From an uncultured Actinomycetes bacterium (GTDB lineage: Bacteria > Actinomycetota > Actinomycetes > Nanopelagicales > Nanopelagicaceae), in the NCBI GenBank assembly GCA_903898855.1, contig CAIUHB010000163.1, positions 1-26,862 on the forward strand: a stretch of 26,862 nt of DNA. The letters run 5' to 3'. The position numbers were made by a program, and so were the translations under genes. Shown here piece after piece: positions 24,710 through 26,862 of this stretch. The notes under the pieces are model-generated. The model made no database searches, was not told the DNA's origin, and was given only the letters and a program-made list of their open reading frames with translations. Numbering within the stretch: the stretch's first letter is position 1; the number at the start of each line of letters is the position of its first letter.

Positions 24710-25764
24710 TGTGAAATCCTCTCATAGGCACTCTTCATCTCTGATTGCGAAACACGCTCCAGCCAGGTTGGTTCACCCAATTTGGCTAAGCCGATAAATC
24801 GAATACCCGAAGCGCGAGCCTTCTTATCATTCGCCATTAGCGCCAGGAGTTCCTCGAAGGCTTCTGGAGCATAGGAAGTAGGTAGACCAAATTTCTTGAG
24901 TAAATCTATGTGTAGCTGAACATCTTCATTAGAGAGTGAGGAGAGCAGTGCGGACAAGTGGGCTATGAATGCCAGACCGATAGCGATCGCCTCACCATGT
25001 CGCAGCGTATATTTCTCTCGCTTCTCAATTGCATGGCCTAAGGTATGTCCGTAATTGAGTATCTCTCGAAGCTTTCCTTCTTTGAAATCAGCCGAGACTA
25101 CTCGCGCCTTGACTGTGACAGATCGAAATATCAACTCTTTGGCAATTAGCCGAGCCTGAGCAATACCAGCACAATTGTGGAGCAATTTCAGAATCTCGGT
25201 GTCGCTGATAAAACCAGTTTTAATAACTTCTGCCAGCCCCGCTGCGAAATCTCTATCAGATAAAGAATTGAGAAAATTGATATCGATAATCACTTCAGCG
25301 GGCGAATGAAAAGCTCCAATGAGATTCTTTCCAGCTGGTGAGTTAATACCCGTCTTTCCACCAACCGAGGCATCAACCATTCCCGCAAGAGAGGTAGGGA
25401 TGGCAAACCAATCAATCCCGCGAAGCCAGGTAGCAGCGACAAAACCTGCCAAATCGGTAGTAGCTCCCCCACCGATACCCCAGATTGCGTCCGAACGACG
25501 TAGCCCTAATTCACCAGCAACTTCCCAGATCTTGCTAGCGATAGTTATATCTTTCTGGGCCTCTCCATCGGGAAGATACATGAGATGAATATTCCCGCCG
25601 GCTAGCTCATCTAATCCAATGACAGATTTCAAACTCTCCGGAATTAAAACCAGATTGCGCTCATATTTCTTCACGCGCGTTTGGAAATCACGGCGCCAGT
25701 CTTCGGAGAAGTAGACGGAATAGATTCGCTCGGCATTAACTACTATTTCGGAATTACTTCTCAT
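24706..25764 (-). CDS. aroB: 3-dehydroquinate synthase
   Basis: Converts DAHP to 3-dehydroquinate using NAD and a metal. The 352 residues show the NAD region WGIGGGATTDLAGFVAATWL, PTSLAGMVDASVGGKTGIN, GKNLIGAFHSP, and the metal ligands Glu179 (GLAEVIKTG), His240 (NYGHTLGH) and His256 (RHGEAIAIG). Length is normal. The start overlaps the end of aroK by 11 bases. The stop overlaps aroQ, so aroK-aroB-aroQ form a tightly coupled set. Confidence 0.96.
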   Translation of the reverse strand: MRSNSEIVVNAERIYSVYFSEDWRRDFQTRVKKYERNLVLIPESLKSVIGLDELAGGNIHLMYLPDGEAQKDITIASKIWEVAGELGLRRSDAIWGIGGGATTDLAGFVAATWLRGIDWFAIPTSLAGMVDASVGGKTGINSPAGKNLIGAFHSPAEVIIDINFLNSLSDRDFAAGLAEVIKTGFISDTEILKLLHNCAGIAQARLIAKELIFRSVTVKARVVSADFKEGKLREILNYGHTLGHAIEKREKYTLRHGEAIAIGLAFIAHLSALLSSLSNEDVQLHIDLLKKFGLPTSYAPEAFEELLALMANDKKARASGIRFIGLAKLGEPTWLERVSQSEMKSAYERISQ

Positions 25765-26269
25765 GAGCGCTCACCATCTCGCTTATCTCTTGTGCTACAA
25801 CAGCCGGCTTTTTATTGTCCGTTGAGAGAGTGAAATCAGCCAACTCTTCATAGATTGGTCGACGCTTCTCCATCAGCGATAGCCATTGCTGTCTAGGATT
25901 AACTAAAAGCAGCGGGCGCTCCTTATTAAAACCAACCCGAGGAGCTGCCTGGGAGATTGAGACATCAAGGAAAATAATAGGTGAATTACTATTCCCGAGT
26001 AGCTTTTGAGTTGCGGGATCAAGGATCGCGCCACCGCCGAGTGAAAGAACGCCAGAGAGCTCGTTCACTGACTCTGCTACCACCGAGGATTCCAATATTC
26101 TAAAGGCGGGCTCACCATCTTCCACGAAAATGTCTGCGATCTTCTTTCCGCTTTTGCTCTCAATAATTGAGTCAGTATCAGCGAAAGAACACTCCCACAA
26201 TTTCGCCAGCGCCTTCCCAACTGTCGACTTGCCCGAGCCGGGCGGGCCGATCAAAATCGCTTTCAGCAC
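25754..26269 (-). CDS. aroK: Shikimate kinase
   Basis: Phosphorylates shikimate with ATP. The 171 residues contain Walker A GPPGSGKST (8-16), the DTD motif (31-33) for Mg and shikimate, Arg57 in EPAFRILE, GGGA (78-81), and the lid and adenine-region arginines Arg118 (ERPLL) and Arg137. The start is GTG, overlapping the aroC stop as TAGTG, with no Shine-Dalgarno, which implies translation coupled to aroC. Confidence 0.95.
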   Translation of the reverse strand: MLKAILIGPPGSGKSTVGKALAKLWECSFADTDSIIESKSGKKIADIFVEDGEPAFRILESSVVAESVNELSGVLSLGGGAILDPATQKLLGNSNSPIIFLDVSISQAAPRVGFNKERPLLLVNPRQQWLSLMEKRRPIYEELADFTLSTDNKKPAVVAQEISEMVSAHEK

Positions 26270-26862
26270 TATTTAATAGCCATTGCTTGGATGTAGTTGG
26301 TGAAATTGGCTTTGACTTGAGCGACGCTATCTCCGCCAAACTTCTCCAAAACAGCATCGGCTAAGACGAGTGCGACCATAGCTTCGGCAACAATGCCAGC
26401 AGCAGGAACAGCGCAAACGTCGGAACGTTGATTGATCGCCTTCGCGCTCTCTCCAGTTGCAACATCAATTGTGTCCAGCGCCTTGGGGACAGTGGAGATG
26501 GGTTTCATGGCAGCCCGAACTCGCAGGACTTCACCATTTGAAATTCCACCCTCTGTGCCACCGGCGCGATCAGTACGTCGGACAATCCTGCCAGCTGTAT
26601 CCTTCTCAATTTCATCATGAGCCATAGAACCTCTGCGCTTTGCCGAAGCAAATCCATCACCGAGTTCCACGCCTTTAATTGCTTGAATTCCCATGAGCGC
26701 GCCAGCCAATTTTGAATCCAGGCGTCGATCCCAATGAGTATGTGAACCTAAACCAACAGGAACTCCAAAGGCGAGAACTTCTACTACTCCGCCTAGAGTG
26801 TCTCCGGAAGAGTGCGCATCGTCAATTTCGGCGACAATCTTGAGGCTTGTCTCTGAATCAGC
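26269..26862 (-). CDS. aroC: Chorismate synthase, C-terminal half
   Basis: Final step to chorismate, FMN-dependent. The frame is open to the window edge, giving 197 residues of about 400; the start lies outside. The visible part has [52 protein letters not shown], and the FMN/phosphate region [12 protein letters not shown], then [19 protein letters not shown] and a C-terminal [20 protein letters not shown]. All match chorismate synthase. No truncation within the visible part. Confidence 0.95.
   Translation of the reverse strand, partial: ADSETSLKIVAEIDDAHSSGDTLGGVVEVLAFGVPVGLGSHTHWDRRLDSKLAGALMGIQAIKGVELGDGFASAKRRGSMAHDEIEKDTAGRIVRRTDRAGGTEGGISNGEVLRVRAAMKPISTVPKALDTIDVATGESAKAINQRSDVCAVPAAGIVAEAMVALVLADAVLEKFGGDSVAQVKANFTNYIQAMAIK

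Overview
The window reads as the conserved housekeeping block of an actinobacterial chromosome. The order aroC-aroK-aroB-aroQ-efp-nusB / bldD / pyrR-pyrB-pyrC-carA-carB-pyrK-pyrD-pyrF / mIHF-gmk-rpoZ-coaBC-metK-priA / def-fmt-rsmB / rpe / hisE-hisG is typical of Actinobacteria. Lineage markers agree: a BldD-type regulator, an mIHF domain, a helicase-dead PriA, a PAMHxEMW motif in CoaBC and a PGKGP loop in EF-P. Base composition is near 50% GC by eye, low for the phylum. Genes overlap or nearly touch almost everywhere, which suggests a streamlined genome such as a freshwater planktonic (Nanopelagicales-like) or similar small-genome lineage. That placement is inference.

Layout, left to right: a DUF554 membrane-protein fragment, ung and a lone ABC ATPase (all minus); serB (plus), divergent from the ATPase and convergent with hisG; hisE-hisG with rpe upstream; def-fmt-rsmB; a long minus-strand pyrimidine operon led by pyrR that runs through pyrF into the mIHF-gmk fusion, rpoZ, coaBC, metK and priA; the plus-strand bldD, divergent from pyrR and overlapping the nusB stop; and an aromatic block aroC(partial)-aroK-aroB-aroQ followed by efp-nusB. 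carA/carB/pyrB/pyrC/pyrDK/pyrF supply every UMP step except orotate phosphoribosyltransferase (pyrE), which is not in the window. AroB, AroQ, AroK and AroC supply four shikimate-pathway steps.

Regulation can be partly read. Six genes (the ATPase, serB, hisE, rpe, def, bldD) have a TAnnnT hexamer exactly 6 nt before the start codon and no good Shine-Dalgarno sequence, the signature of leaderless transcription. pyrR instead has a leader of about 95 nt with a near-consensus PyrR binding loop next to a strong Shine-Dalgarno, implying translational feedback by UMP/UTP.

The most unusual items are the in-frame mIHF-guanylate kinase fusion, the intact RXD-X8-RXXD cyclic-di-GMP signature of the BldD homologue, a 20-nt perfect palindrome at the ATPase stop codon inside ung, and the set of leaderless promoters. 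I saw no tRNA, rRNA, CRISPR, insertion sequence or prophage, and no stretch over 300 bases without a gene. I saw no new multi-gene defence or mobile system.
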